A stretch of DNA of 64,000 nucleotides from Sphingomonas sp. PAMC26645 (lineage in GTDB: Bacteria; Pseudomonadota; Alphaproteobacteria; Sphingomonadales; Sphingomonadaceae): assembly GCF_004795835.1 (NCBI RefSeq), contig NZ_CP039249.1:926501-990500 (forward strand), given 5' to 3'. Below are positions 18,338-27,073 of the stretch, one piece after another. The notes beneath the pieces are model-generated. The model made no database searches, was not told the DNA's origin, and saw only the letters and a list, made by a program, of their open reading frames with translations. Each line of letters starts with the position of its first letter. The first letter of the stretch is position 1. Both the position numbers and the translations under genes were made by a program.

Positions 18338-18780
18338 AGGATTTGCCCTAGGTAACGCAGCGACGGGTTCTCGTCGGCGAGATGTTGCCACTGCGCGATT
18401 CGCAGATCGGCGAACGGCTTCACGAGGCGCCCCGACAGCGACAATGTTTCGCTGTTGGCGATGCTGTCGATCCAGATCGTTCGTGCGCCGAACATCTTGG
18501 CGATCATCAGCGCCAGCGCGCCCGGTGCGGCACCGGTCGACACGACTAGGTCTGGGTCGAACGCGCGGAACACCCGCAGCAAGCCAAGCAGGGTAGGTGC
18601 CATCGCCCACGCCGAATCCCGCGCGGTGTCGGCGATCTCCAGAACCTCGCGGTCGCCAAGCGGGGGCGTCATGCCTTTTGACGTGCTGACGAATTGACAG
18701 TCCGCGCCGACGAACGCCGCGCGAAGGCGGTGAAGTTCGATCCAATGCCCACCGGCCGAGGCGACAAGCAGGACGCGCAT
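18334..18780 (-). CDS. pssD: PssD-like glycosyltransferase subunit (ALG14 family)
   Basis: 148 residues from ATG 18780. It starts MRVLLVASAGGHWIELHRL, the glycine-rich opening of ALG14/PssD proteins, followed by VVSTGAAPGALALMIAKMFG and WIDSIANSETLSLSGRL. This half recruits the catalytic partner to the membrane and binds the lipid acceptor. The longer reading from 18957 would add 59 residues with no family character. It forms a two-gene coupled unit with pssE and is oriented with the wza operon, probably contributing a uronic-acid-type residue (inference from the Rhizobium pair). Confidence 0.83.
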   Translation of the reverse strand: MRVLLVASAGGHWIELHRLRAAFVGADCQFVSTSKGMTPPLGDREVLEIADTARDSAWAMAPTLLGLLRVFRAFDPDLVVSTGAAPGALALMIAKMFGARTIWIDSIANSETLSLSGRLVKPFADLRIAQWQHLADENPSLRYLGQIL

Positions 18781-19192
18781 TGGGGTGCCGCTATCCGGAT
18801 TTACCGGGAAGCGCAAATGATCGATCGATGCAACGGGTGTATTCGTTCGCCGCGGCGTAGAATCCGCCGCGGATGTGGCAGTATCGCTGTCATTGCCCGG
18901 GTTCACGAAGAACCGCTCGGGCAGGGAACGGGCTGACGTTGATCCGACCTCAGCCACTTTGTCGCGTCCCCATCTTGCGCCACCAGTCCATCGGGATCAT
19001 GCTCGACTTGGTGCATACCGTCCGTGACTGGCCCTCTTCAATTATCGGCCAGCCCATGGGATGTGCAGTGCTCCACTATCGCAGACTTTGATATTCCAGC
19101 AATCGAACCAATTGATCGCAATGGCATATTCAAGTTAGATCGCCGCGCTTCCCCCACGACCTTGCGGGAAACGCTATACCGGAGATGTTGCG
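18781..19192. other. Divergent intergenic region, 412 bases
   Basis: Separates pssD (minus) from the phosphoesterase gene (plus). It must hold promoters for both directions, but I could not pick a convincing -35/-10 pair. The open extension of pssD up to 18957 lacks family similarity and is not counted as coding. Confidence 0.4.
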
Positions 19193-19918
19193 TTGCCAAG
19201 CACCGATTCTGGTGACCGAATATATGCCATCGGTGACATCCACGGCCGATACGACCTTCTCCAGATGTTGATCGCGCGGATCGGCGAGCATTCTGCAAGC
19301 TTGCCGGCGGCCCGCTCGTTGTATGTGGTTTTGATCGGAGACGTCGTCGATCGCGGGCCGCAAAGCGCCGAGGTGCTGGCGATGCTTTATGGTCTTCAGC
19401 GCCAGAACAGCCGCGTCATCGTCCTGCTCGGCAATCATGAAGAGGCGATGCTTCAGGCGCTCGATGGCGATCCGGACGCATTGCGGCGATGGCTTGCGGT
19501 GGGCGGCGATGCGACGCTCGCCAGCTTCGGCATCGCACCGCTGCGCACCGACGACGACCCACGTGACTATATGAACGGCGCGCGTCGGGCGATCCCGCGA
19601 CGGTTGCTCGCCTGGCTTCGGCAATTGCCACTCAGCGTCCAGTCCGGAGACTATTACTTCGTCCACGCGGGGGTTCGTCCCGGTGTCGCGCTCGCCCGGC
19701 AGGTACGCGACGACATGCTGTGGATCCGTGGCGAGTTCCTTCGGTCCGAACGCGACTTCGGCGCGGTCGTCGTCCACGGACACAGCATCACCCCCGATGT
19801 CGATGTCCGCCAGAACCGGATTGGTATCGATACCGGTGCGTATCGAACAGGCGTTCTCAGTGCGGTCTACTTGGAAGGTGAAAAAAGGGACATACTTGCT
19901 GTCTCGTTGCCAATGTGA
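19193..19918 (+). CDS. Metallophosphoesterase, PP2A-like serine/threonine phosphatase type
   Basis: 241 residues from a TTG start at 19193, supported by GGAG 8 bases upstream. All metal-binding motifs of calcineurin-like phosphatases are present in order: GDIHGRYD (14-21), GDVVDRG (about 49-55), GNHE (about 79-82), a VHAG histidine and a VHGHS histidine. The layout matches small prokaryotic PPP phosphatases such as PrpA/PrpB. Lying among exopolysaccharide genes with two tyrosine autokinases, it could serve a signalling or processing role, but low-molecular-weight or PHP phosphatases are the usual Wzc partners, so this link is only contextual. Confidence 0.82.
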   Translation: MPSTDSGDRIYAIGDIHGRYDLLQMLIARIGEHSASLPAARSLYVVLIGDVVDRGPQSAEVLAMLYGLQRQNSRVIVLLGNHEEAMLQALDGDPDALRRWLAVGGDATLASFGIAPLRTDDDPRDYMNGARRAIPRRLLAWLRQLPLSVQSGDYYFVHAGVRPGVALARQVRDDMLWIRGEFLRSERDFGAVVVHGHSITPDVDVRQNRIGIDTGAYRTGVLSAVYLEGEKRDILAVSLPM

Positions 19919-20096
19919 ACTCGTGAGAGTGAGCAGCTGCAGCAAATTGTAAAAAACAAACGGGCCTATTGTAAGGAAGGTGCAGTTTGGGCAATTGATC
20001 CAGGTTAGTGGTGCGATCCCTGTACTTGACTCTTCGGCCAGCACGTGAGTAACTGAAGTATAGGCGCGGAAACGCCGTATTCAGGGGTCGGAAATC

Positions 20097-20369
20097 ATGT
20101 TCAAAAAGATCATTCTTGGAGCGGCGCTCGCTAGCCAGGCTTTCATCGGTACCGCGTATGCAGCACCGGCGCGTCCGCAAGCAGTTAGCTTCGACAGCGT
20201 AAAGATGGTCGACGCTGCCGGTTCGCCGATGCGCATCGGAACGTCGGCCAAGCGCAAGAATGATCTTGCTGGCGCGCCATTCCTGCTGCCGCTGCTCGGT
20301 GTCGTTGCCCTGGTTGCAGTGGTTGCGGTTGTTGCCAGCGGTGGTGACGACGACTCCAGCCCGAACTGA
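20097..20369 (+). CDS. Small exported protein with C-terminal membrane helix
   Basis: 90 residues; the start is supported by a purine-rich AGGGGTCGG upstream. Signal peptide (first 22 residues, cleaved near AYAA), a polar middle of about 35 residues, then a strongly hydrophobic helix (about 62-81) and a short acidic tail (GGDDDSSPN). I recognise no domain. Similar small proteins with a late helix and acidic end are frequent in sphingomonads. The gene stands alone: a perfect terminator follows 45 bases after its stop. Confidence 0.68.
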   Translation: MFKKIILGAALASQAFIGTAYAAPARPQAVSFDSVKMVDAAGSPMRIGTSAKRKNDLAGAPFLLPLLGVVALVAVVAVVASGGDDDSSPN

Positions 20370-20414
20370 TCGGCTGACGCTGCCTCTCTAGGCACGCGAT
20401 CGCGAGAGTTATTG

Positions 20415-20455
20415 AGGCGAAGCATTCGAACGAGTGCTTCGCCTTTGTCTTTTTT
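20415..20455 (+). terminator. Rho-independent terminator
   Basis: A perfect 10-bp stem (20415-20424 with 20435-20444) and 10-base loop are followed by TTGTCTTTTTT. This is the clearest intrinsic terminator in the window and ends the 90-residue exported-protein transcript. Confidence 0.88.
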
Positions 20456-20782
20456 GTGCCTTTCAGCGGTTTTTGATCCACGGTCGCGTTCGGTAACGTC
20501 AAGTGCGTCCGGGTGTAGTCAGGGATGACTTACCGACTGTGGGGCGTGATCTTCGCCAATTGCTGTTGATCGACGAATCGGCACGATCGTCCGGCCGAAC
20601 GCGACGATCGATCGCCTGGCTGGCTCACCTGCCTGTCCCAGTCCTTATCGAAGCGGTCCATCGATGGCTTTACGTAACGTACGATCGCTGACGGCAGGCG
20701 CGGGATCGCATGACCCGGTGGACGCCATCGTCATGCCGTGCCGCAGCGAACATCATCGCTACAGTCCGTGGGGGCGTTCCGC
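20456..20782. other. Intergenic region, about 330 bases
   Basis: Lies between the terminator and the polymerase/ligase gene. A 62-codon open frame (20503-20691) lacks a good ribosome site, signal or known domain, and I do not call it. The region should hold the promoter of the second exopolysaccharide operon. Confidence 0.4.
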
Positions 20783-23464
20783 ATGAGCGGCATGAACGAG
20801 CGTCGCGGCTCTCGAAGAGAGAGTGGCCGGTCCGGCGGGCGGTGGAGCGGACGGTCTCGCACTCATAGGTTCGGTTTGTCGGCGCCATGGCGGAGCCATG
20901 CGCCGTTGGTGGCGTTCCTGATCGTCCTGCTGTTCGGCGGGGGCGCGGGCGCTGGCTATCCGCTGATCGAACTCACCGCGCAAATTCTGGCGCTTGTCCT
21001 GATCGTCCGCGCCGCGCGTCCGGCATCCTCCGAAATCAACACGCTTGCGTCCGCGACGACCGCTACGAGATCGGTCGCACTGAGCCGCTTCCTGCTGGTG
21101 TTCGCCGCTGCGGCGCTCCTGCTGGTGGCGCAACTGGTGCCGTTGCCCGCGGAATGGTGGCACGGCCTGCCGGTGCGCGAGACGGCGGTGCAGATCTACA
21201 CGCTGCTCGGCTGGACGACGCGGTGGCACGCGTTCAGCATGACGCCCGACACGACGTTTACCGCTTTGCTCACGTTGCTCGTGCCGCTGGCCGCGATGCT
21301 GACGGTGGCGGCGCTTCCGCTCCAGTCGCGCGTGACGATGCTGAGGCTGATCGTCATCGCCGCGGTGATCTCGACGGTGCTCGCCGCATTGCAGGTCGCG
21401 GCCGGCGGCAGCGCGCCGGTCCTCTACGACACCGCGCATCGCGGATTCGGCGTCGGCTTCTTCGTCAACCGCAATCATCAGGCGACGTTCCTGCTGGTGT
21501 CGATCGTCTTCGCCGCGGTGCCGGGCGTGATGGGCACGGGGGCGGCGCGTCGGCTCGGGATGCTTGGCGTCATCGGCTTCCTGTCGCTCGGCATTCTCGC
21601 GACCAGTTCGCGCACCGCGTTGCTGTTGCTGCCGATTTCGCTGATCGTCGCATTCGCCCTGGTCGGCGACGTCCGGCGCACCGGCAAGTCGGTCGCTGCG
21701 GCCGCCGCGCTCTATGTCGTCGGCGGGCTCCTGCTGTTGCGCACCGATCTGGTGCAGCGCCTGTTCGCCCGCTTCACCACCGTCGCCGAAGAGCTGCGCT
21801 ATCAATATTGGGAGAACTCGCTCTACATCGTCCGCGAGACATTCCCGTTTGGCACCGGCTTCGGCAGCTTCGAGCGAGTCTATCGCAGCGTCGAGCCGCT
21901 CGGGCAGGTCTCGCCGCTGAGCGTCAATCACGCGCACAATGATTTCCTCGAACTCATCCTCGAAGGGGGGCTACCCGCGGCGATCCTGATCGCGGCGGGC
22001 CTGATCGTGCTGATCGTCGCGCTCGTATCGGGTTGGCGCCGCGCAGGCGATCGCGGCGCGAGCGACCGGCAGGGCGGCGATCGCCACGCCGGCACGCGTC
22101 AGGAGCGCGCGACACTGGTCGCGGGCGGGGCGGCGATCGCGCTGATCCTGCTATTCTCACTGGTCGATTATCCGCTGCGCATGGCGGGGATCGCAGGCCT
22201 GTTCGGCGCCGCGCTTGGCTTGATCGCCGCGGTCGGTCGTCCGCAGTCCCGCACGATCGCGTCCTTCGCCTGGACGCCCTCGACCATAGCGATGACGATC
22301 GTCGCGGCCATTATCGGGTTGGCGGCGAGTGGCGATGCGGCGGGTCGCTTCCTGACGTTGCGCGGCCAGCCCGCGGCCGCGACGGCGGTCTCGCCGTGGT
22401 CGGCCAGCGCCTGGTCGGCGCTTGCCAATGCCGAGCAACTCGCCAGCCAGCCAGCCGCGGCACGCGCTGCTGCGGCCCGTGCGCTGGCGATCGACCCGAT
22501 CGACGCGGGGGCAGTCCGCGCGCACGGCTATGCCGATCTCGCGCTCGACCAGCCAGTGCGCGGCAGCGCGTTGCTGCAGGCGGGCGCCGCGCTGGGCTGG
22601 CGCGATACGTTGATGCAATTGTGGCTGGCGGAGCGCGCGCTGGAAGTCGGCAGCACGGGTGTCGCCGCGGAGCGCATCGACGCACTGTTGCGCCGTGCGC
22701 AACTGCCCGACGCGCTGATGCCCCAGATGCGCCGCACCTATCTGTCGCCCGGCGGGATCGATGCGGTCGTCGCGCGCCTCGGCGATGCGCCCAAATGGCG
22801 GCAGGGGTTCTTCAACCTGGTCGCCAAGGACGCTGCCGAATCGGTGCCGCGCACGCTTGAGTTTCTTGGCAAGCTGCAGAAGGCGGGCGTCGCCGCAACG
22901 CCGCTGGAAACCACGCTGATTCGCTGGCAGCTCTGTGACAGGGGCGACGTGGCCGGCGCGCGTCAGGTCTGGCTCGCGAGCGGTGGCCGCGGGCTGGTCG
23001 CGGATGGCGGGTTCGAGGCGTTGCCGTCACCACTGCCGGGTGGGGTCATCCCCTATGCCTGGGGCGCGCCGAGCTTGCCGGGCGTACGCGTGATCCCGGC
23101 GGATCGCGGCGCGGACGGCAGCGGCCACGCACTGCAGATCGTCTCGGACGGGCTGTCGAGCGGCACCGCGCTGGCGCAGGCGCTCACCTTGCCGCCGGGC
23201 CGCTGGCGGGTGAGCGCCATGGTTCGCGGTGCCGACGTTCCGGCCACGCTTTCGCTGACATGCGCCGGTCGACCGGCGACGATCACGACCGACGGCATCG
23301 CGCTCGACGGGCGAGGGGCGGGCTGGCGGCAGATGGCTGGTGTCGTCGCGGTCGAAACCGGCTGTCCGGTGCAGATCCTCGGGCTCAACCTGCGCGAGCG
23401 TGGTGGCCAGCCCGGCGTGTTCTGGATTGATTCGGTCCGCATTGCCGCCGCGGCGGGGCAGTGA
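20783..23464 (+). CDS. O-antigen ligase/polymerase with TPR and carbohydrate-binding-like C-terminus
   Basis: About 893 residues from ATG 20783 (GGGGGCG upstream; GTG 20738 is possible). The first 450 residues hold around ten membrane helices, with a Wzy_C domain ending in NHAHNDFLELILEGGLPAA. Next is a periplasmic helical part with TPR-type repeats (ASAWSALANAEQLAS, ARALAIDPIDAGAVRAHGY). The last 150 residues start at VADGGFEALPSPLPG and include PPGRWRVSAMVRG, the look of a CBM4/9-like jelly roll. It may polymerise or ligate repeat units while holding the glycan. It is followed by wza and wzc of the second system. Confidence 0.78.
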   Translation: MSGMNERRGSRRESGRSGGRWSGRSRTHRFGLSAPWRSHAPLVAFLIVLLFGGGAGAGYPLIELTAQILALVLIVRAARPASSEINTLASATTATRSVALSRFLLVFAAAALLLVAQLVPLPAEWWHGLPVRETAVQIYTLLGWTTRWHAFSMTPDTTFTALLTLLVPLAAMLTVAALPLQSRVTMLRLIVIAAVISTVLAALQVAAGGSAPVLYDTAHRGFGVGFFVNRNHQATFLLVSIVFAAVPGVMGTGAARRLGMLGVIGFLSLGILATSSRTALLLLPISLIVAFALVGDVRRTGKSVAAAAALYVVGGLLLLRTDLVQRLFARFTTVAEELRYQYWENSLYIVRETFPFGTGFGSFERVYRSVEPLGQVSPLSVNHAHNDFLELILEGGLPAAILIAAGLIVLIVALVSGWRRAGDRGASDRQGGDRHAGTRQERATLVAGGAAIALILLFSLVDYPLRMAGIAGLFGAALGLIAAVGRPQSRTIASFAWTPSTIAMTIVAAIIGLAASGDAAGRFLTLRGQPAAATAVSPWSASAWSALANAEQLASQPAAARAAAARALAIDPIDAGAVRAHGYADLALDQPVRGSALLQAGAALGWRDTLMQLWLAERALEVGSTGVAAERIDALLRRAQLPDALMPQMRRTYLSPGGIDAVVARLGDAPKWRQGFFNLVAKDAAESVPRTLEFLGKLQKAGVAATPLETTLIRWQLCDRGDVAGARQVWLASGGRGLVADGGFEALPSPLPGGVIPYAWGAPSLPGVRVIPADRGADGSGHALQIVSDGLSSGTALAQALTLPPGRWRVSAMVRGADVPATLSLTCAGRPATITTDGIALDGRGAGWRQMAGVVAVETGCPVQILGLNLRERGGQPGVFWIDSVRIAAAAGQ

Positions 23465-23557
23465 CGTCGTGCAGGTGCCGGTAACACAGGTTAGACGCTT
23501 GACCGAGTGCACTGGGTAGTGCGAGGGTTCGTTATTCCAAAGGGGCAAGATCAACGG

Positions 23558-24259
23558 ATGCGAGCGACCTTGATAGGGGTGGTCGCGCTGAGCGCCATGC
23601 TCGGCGCGTGCGCCGACGATAATGTCGGCCCTAACCTCCGAACCGGCGAAGCCGCGTATGAGACGATCCCGGCGCCTGTGGGGGCGCCACGGGTGCAGGA
23701 TTATCGTATCGGCGCGCTCGATACGCTCGACATCGTCGTGTTCCAGGAAGCCGACATCTCGACGCGCGGGGTCGTCGTCGATGCCGCCGGCGTCATATCG
23801 ATGCCGTTGATCGGACGGATCCAGGCCGCCGGCAACACCAGCACGCAGCTCGCCGACCTGCTCGCCGCAAAGCTGGCCGAGCGGTTCTACGTCAATCCGC
23901 AAGTCACGGTCACCGTCGCCAGTTCGGTCGCGCAGCGCGTCACCGTGCAGGGCGACGTCAAGGAGCCGGGCATCTATCCGATTTCCGGGCCGACCACGCT
24001 GCTCGACACGATCGCGCTCGCCAAGGGCGAGAGCGAGGACGCGTCGTTGCGCGAGGTGATCGTGATCCGCTACATCGACGGCAAGCGGATGGGCGCGGTG
24101 TTTGATCTGAAGCGGATCCGCCGCGGTGACGATGCCGATCCCGCGATCGCGGCTCGCGATACGATCATCGTCGGCCATTCGACGGGCAAGTCGGCCTGGC
24201 ATGACATTCTGCGCGCGGCACCGTTGCTCGCGGGCTTCGGCGTCTTCGCGCAATTCTAA
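23558..24259 (+). CDS. wza: Wza-type polysaccharide export lipoprotein (second copy)
   Basis: 233 residues from ATG 23558, chosen because it gives a short signal with a lipobox (MLGACAD); an AAGGGG stretch lies 12 bases upstream. The Poly_export domain (IGALDTLDIVVFQEADIS, GVISMPLIGRIQAAG) is followed by one SLBB domain (VTVQGDVKEPGIYPISG) and a short C-terminal segment ending LLAGFGVFAQF, which may be membrane active. The export channel of the second exopolysaccharide set; differs clearly in sequence from the copy at 17121-17696, so the two are not a recent duplication. Confidence 0.9.
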   Translation: MRATLIGVVALSAMLGACADDNVGPNLRTGEAAYETIPAPVGAPRVQDYRIGALDTLDIVVFQEADISTRGVVVDAAGVISMPLIGRIQAAGNTSTQLADLLAAKLAERFYVNPQVTVTVASSVAQRVTVQGDVKEPGIYPISGPTTLLDTIALAKGESEDASLREVIVIRYIDGKRMGAVFDLKRIRRGDDADPAIAARDTIIVGHSTGKSAWHDILRAAPLLAGFGVFAQF

Positions 24260-24282
24260 GACCACAGGAAGAGAACTGACTC

Positions 24283-26514
24283 ATGGGGAGTGTCGACGTC
24301 TCTCAGGGCGCTCTCACGCCGAACGACCGGCGGAACTTCGGTTCGGCTCCCGGGTCGAATTTCGCCGAGCGCGAAGACTTTTCCATGCCTGAGGGCGAGG
24401 GGGACGAACCGGCGATCGATCTTCGCGCAGTATGGGCGACGATCTTCCGCAATCGCTACATGATGATCGCGATCGTCGGCGTCGCGCTGATGCTCGGCAT
24501 CGCCTCCGCGTTGCTGATGCCGCGCAAGTATACGGCGCAGTCGAGCATCCAGATCGACCAGCAGGTCGCGAAGGTTCTCGGCACCGAGGATTCGGAGCCG
24601 CAGGTCGCGGGCAGCGACGCCGATCGCTTCCTCCAGACTCAGGCGGACGTGCTCAACAGCCGGGCGATCGCGCGCCGCGTTTCGGACAGCCTCGCGCTGA
24701 GTGCGAACGACGACTTCCTCAAGCGGATGACCGGCGCGCGCCAGATCGAGATCAAGCCGGGCGATGCCAGCCTTGCCGACCAGGTCGTCGACGTCCTGCA
24801 GAGGAACCTGACGATCGACCTTCGCCGCAACTCGCGCGTCGTCCACATCATCTTCACCAGCCGGGATCCTGCGCTTGCCGCTGAGATCGCCAACAGCTAC
24901 GCGACCAACTTCATCGAGGGGAATATCCAGCGGAAATTCTCCGCATCGTCCTATTCCCGCCGGTTCCTCCAGAACCAGCTCGGCCTCGCCAAGACGCGCC
25001 TCGAAGGATCGGAGCGCGACCTGATCGCCTATGCCCGGTCCGCGCGGCTGATCGACGCCAGCGCCGGTGCGCGCCAGCAGGAAGCGGACAACGCGCCGCG
25101 CTCGCTCGTCACCGCCAACCTCATCCAGCTCAACGCCGATTCGGCGACGTCGGAGGCCAACCGCCTGCGGACACGTGCGCGGTGGGAGCAGGCGCGTCGG
25201 GCGCCGCTGATGTCGCTGCCCGAAGTGCAGGCGAACGAGGCGGTCCAGCGCCTGTCGCAGAAGCGCGCCGAGGACATCGCCAGCCTCAGCGAAGTCCGCC
25301 GTCGCCTGAAGCCCGATCACCCGGTCGTGATCCAGGCGCTTGCCGAGATCGCCACGCTCGACCAGCAGATCCGCCAGCTTGCGGAGGTGACGCGCAAGTC
25401 GATCGAGAACCAGTATCTTACCGCCGAGCGTCAGAACCGCGCGCTCATCCAGCAGGTTACCGCGCTCCAAGGCGCCACGCTCGCCGAACAGGGTCGCAGC
25501 GTTCGCTACAATATCCTGCGCCGCGAGGTGGATACCAACCGCCAGCTCTATGAGGGCCTGCTCCAGCGCTACAAGGAAGTCAGCGCCGAGGCGGGGATCA
25601 CGACCAATAACGTCTCCAGCGTCGATACCGCCGAACAGCCCCGCCGCCCGACGTCGCCGCGGCCGCTGCTCAACGTCGCGCTCGCGCTGATCGCCGGGCT
25701 CGCACTGGCGATGCTGTATGCGTTCGGTCGCGACTATCTCGACGATTCGATCCGCGATCCGCAGGATGTCGAGCAGAAGCTGCACATCCCGCTGCTCGGC
25801 GTCGTGCCCGACACGCGGGGCGATTCGCCGCTCGACGCGCTCAACAATCCGAAGTCGGAGATCGCCGAGGCGTATCACGCGATCCGGACGTCGATCGAGC
25901 TGTCGTCGAACCAGGGTCCGCCGCGGTCGATCCTCGTCACCGGCAGCAGTAAGTCGGAGGGCAAGTCGACCACCTCGTTCGCGCTCGCGCGCGACTTCGC
26001 CGGGCTCGGCCGCCGCGTCCTGCTGGTCGATGCGGATTTGCGGCGTCCGTCGCTGCACCGCACGCTGGGGATCACCTTGCCCGAAATCGGCCTTTCGTCG
26101 GTCCTCGCGCGGATGACCGAACGCGGCGCGTCGATCCTGCCGACTGCGTTCCCCGGGCTCAGCTTCCTGCCGAGCGGACGTCTGCCGCCCGATCCCGCGA
26201 CGCTGTTCGCGGGGACGGCGATGCAGGATCTGCTCGCCGCATTGGAGGCGGATTACGACGTCGTGATCGTCGACGGCCCGCCGGTCCTGGCACTCGCCGA
26301 TGCGGCGCAGTTGACGGCCGCCGCACAGGCCACCGTGTTCGTTGCCGAAGCCTCGAGCGCGCATTTCGGGCAGGCACGCAACGCCGTGTCCCGCCTGCTT
26401 CGCGCCGGTGGCACCGTGATCGGCTGCGTCATGACCAAGTACAACGCCAAGAAGGCGGGCTTCGGCCAGTCCTACGATTATTACCGCTATCGCTACGACG
26501 ACGCGTCGAAATAA
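24283..26514 (+). CDS. wzc: Wzc-type tyrosine autokinase (second copy)
   Basis: 743 residues, 23 bases after wza, same operon. An N-terminal cytoplasmic tail of about 55 residues precedes helix 1 (about 59-78); the periplasmic Wzz and coiled-coil portion runs to helix 2 (about 468-488). The kinase domain carries Walker A GSSKSEGKST (about 554-563), A' LLVDADLRRP (about 581-590) and Walker B VIVDGPPV. The C-terminal cluster SYDYYRYRYDD has five tyrosines for autophosphorylation. Compared with the first copy, the P-loop has Lys-Ser-Glu instead of Pro-Gly-Glu. It controls polymerisation and export in the second system. Confidence 0.92.
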   Translation: MGSVDVSQGALTPNDRRNFGSAPGSNFAEREDFSMPEGEGDEPAIDLRAVWATIFRNRYMMIAIVGVALMLGIASALLMPRKYTAQSSIQIDQQVAKVLGTEDSEPQVAGSDADRFLQTQADVLNSRAIARRVSDSLALSANDDFLKRMTGARQIEIKPGDASLADQVVDVLQRNLTIDLRRNSRVVHIIFTSRDPALAAEIANSYATNFIEGNIQRKFSASSYSRRFLQNQLGLAKTRLEGSERDLIAYARSARLIDASAGARQQEADNAPRSLVTANLIQLNADSATSEANRLRTRARWEQARRAPLMSLPEVQANEAVQRLSQKRAEDIASLSEVRRRLKPDHPVVIQALAEIATLDQQIRQLAEVTRKSIENQYLTAERQNRALIQQVTALQGATLAEQGRSVRYNILRREVDTNRQLYEGLLQRYKEVSAEAGITTNNVSSVDTAEQPRRPTSPRPLLNVALALIAGLALAMLYAFGRDYLDDSIRDPQDVEQKLHIPLLGVVPDTRGDSPLDALNNPKSEIAEAYHAIRTSIELSSNQGPPRSILVTGSSKSEGKSTTSFALARDFAGLGRRVLLVDADLRRPSLHRTLGITLPEIGLSSVLARMTERGASILPTAFPGLSFLPSGRLPPDPATLFAGTAMQDLLAALEADYDVVIVDGPPVLALADAAQLTAAAQATVFVAEASSAHFGQARNAVSRLLRAGGTVIGCVMTKYNAKKAGFGQSYDYYRYRYDDASK

Positions 26515-26525
26515 GCCGAACCGAT

Positions 26526-26545
26526 GCTCCGGTTTGGACCGGAGC
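26526..26545. terminator. Hairpin between convergent wzc and Rap1a-like gene
   Basis: Perfect 8-bp stem (26526-26533 with 26538-26545) with a TTGG loop, 12 bases after the wzc stop and 13 before the end of the convergent gene. There is no T run, so it is a probable rather than certain terminator. Confidence 0.5.
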
Positions 26546-26557
26546 AGCTAGCGCGCG

Positions 26558-27013
26558 TCAGGGTTTGCCGCTCCGAGACGGGGCAGGCGGCATCCCGCGC
26601 GCGCCGCTACCGCAGGCGTAGCGGATCTTCAGCGCGACGACGACGACCGAGGCCGCTTCGCCCGACAGGTCGGAGGGTTTGTCGCGCAGATAGTCGATGA
26701 ACGCCTGGCGCAAATCGCCTTGCGGGACATGCCGGGGCACGCAGAATTCGCGCTGGTTCAGCCACGCCTCGTACGCGCGGACCGTGTCATGCACGCCGGT
26801 GATATAGGCGAAGCAATAGGACGCGTCGGCCGGCACGTTGGACAAACAGCGCTGCCGCAACTGCCCAGCGCTGAACAACCCCCCGGCAAGCGGCCCGGCG
26901 GATACTTGCGAGGTTGAAGCTTGCGGGGCGGAAGCCTGCGGCACCGGCCCATTCGGTTTCTGGGACTGGACCAACAGCGGCGCGGCGAGCAGCAGGACGA
27001 GGGGCATGACCAT
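26558..27013 (-). CDS. Rap1a/Tai-like small secreted protein
   Basis: 151 residues with a signal peptide (MPLVLLLAAPLLVQS) and a Ser/Ala/Gln-rich linker of about 30 residues. The conserved core reads RQRCLSN, YCFAYITGVHDTVRAYE, REFCVPRHVPQGDLRQAFI, YLRDKP and a last Cys in IRYACG, the spacing of the Rap1a/Tai domain. No type VI genes are near. Both exopolysaccharide export operons in this window end next to a protein of this family, which hints at a periplasmic function linked to the envelope, though this may be coincidence. Confidence 0.62.
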   Translation of the reverse strand: MVMPLVLLLAAPLLVQSQKPNGPVPQASAPQASTSQVSAGPLAGGLFSAGQLRQRCLSNVPADASYCFAYITGVHDTVRAYEAWLNQREFCVPRHVPQGDLRQAFIDYLRDKPSDLSGEAASVVVVALKIRYACGSGARGMPPAPSRSGKP

Positions 27014-27073
27014 GATCGCCCGTCGTTACGCGCTGGCGCGCTGCGCTTCAATTCACTACCACCCGACGAAGCA

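Noticed and set aside
20503..20691. Possible 62-residue protein before the polymerase/ligase gene
   Set aside because: No ribosome site and no domain, although its composition is not extreme; left as intergenic.
24256..26364. A 702-codon open frame antisense to the second wzc
   Set aside because: Arg/Asp/Glu-rich shadow sequence without recognisable motifs; the sense-strand BY-kinase motifs are complete.
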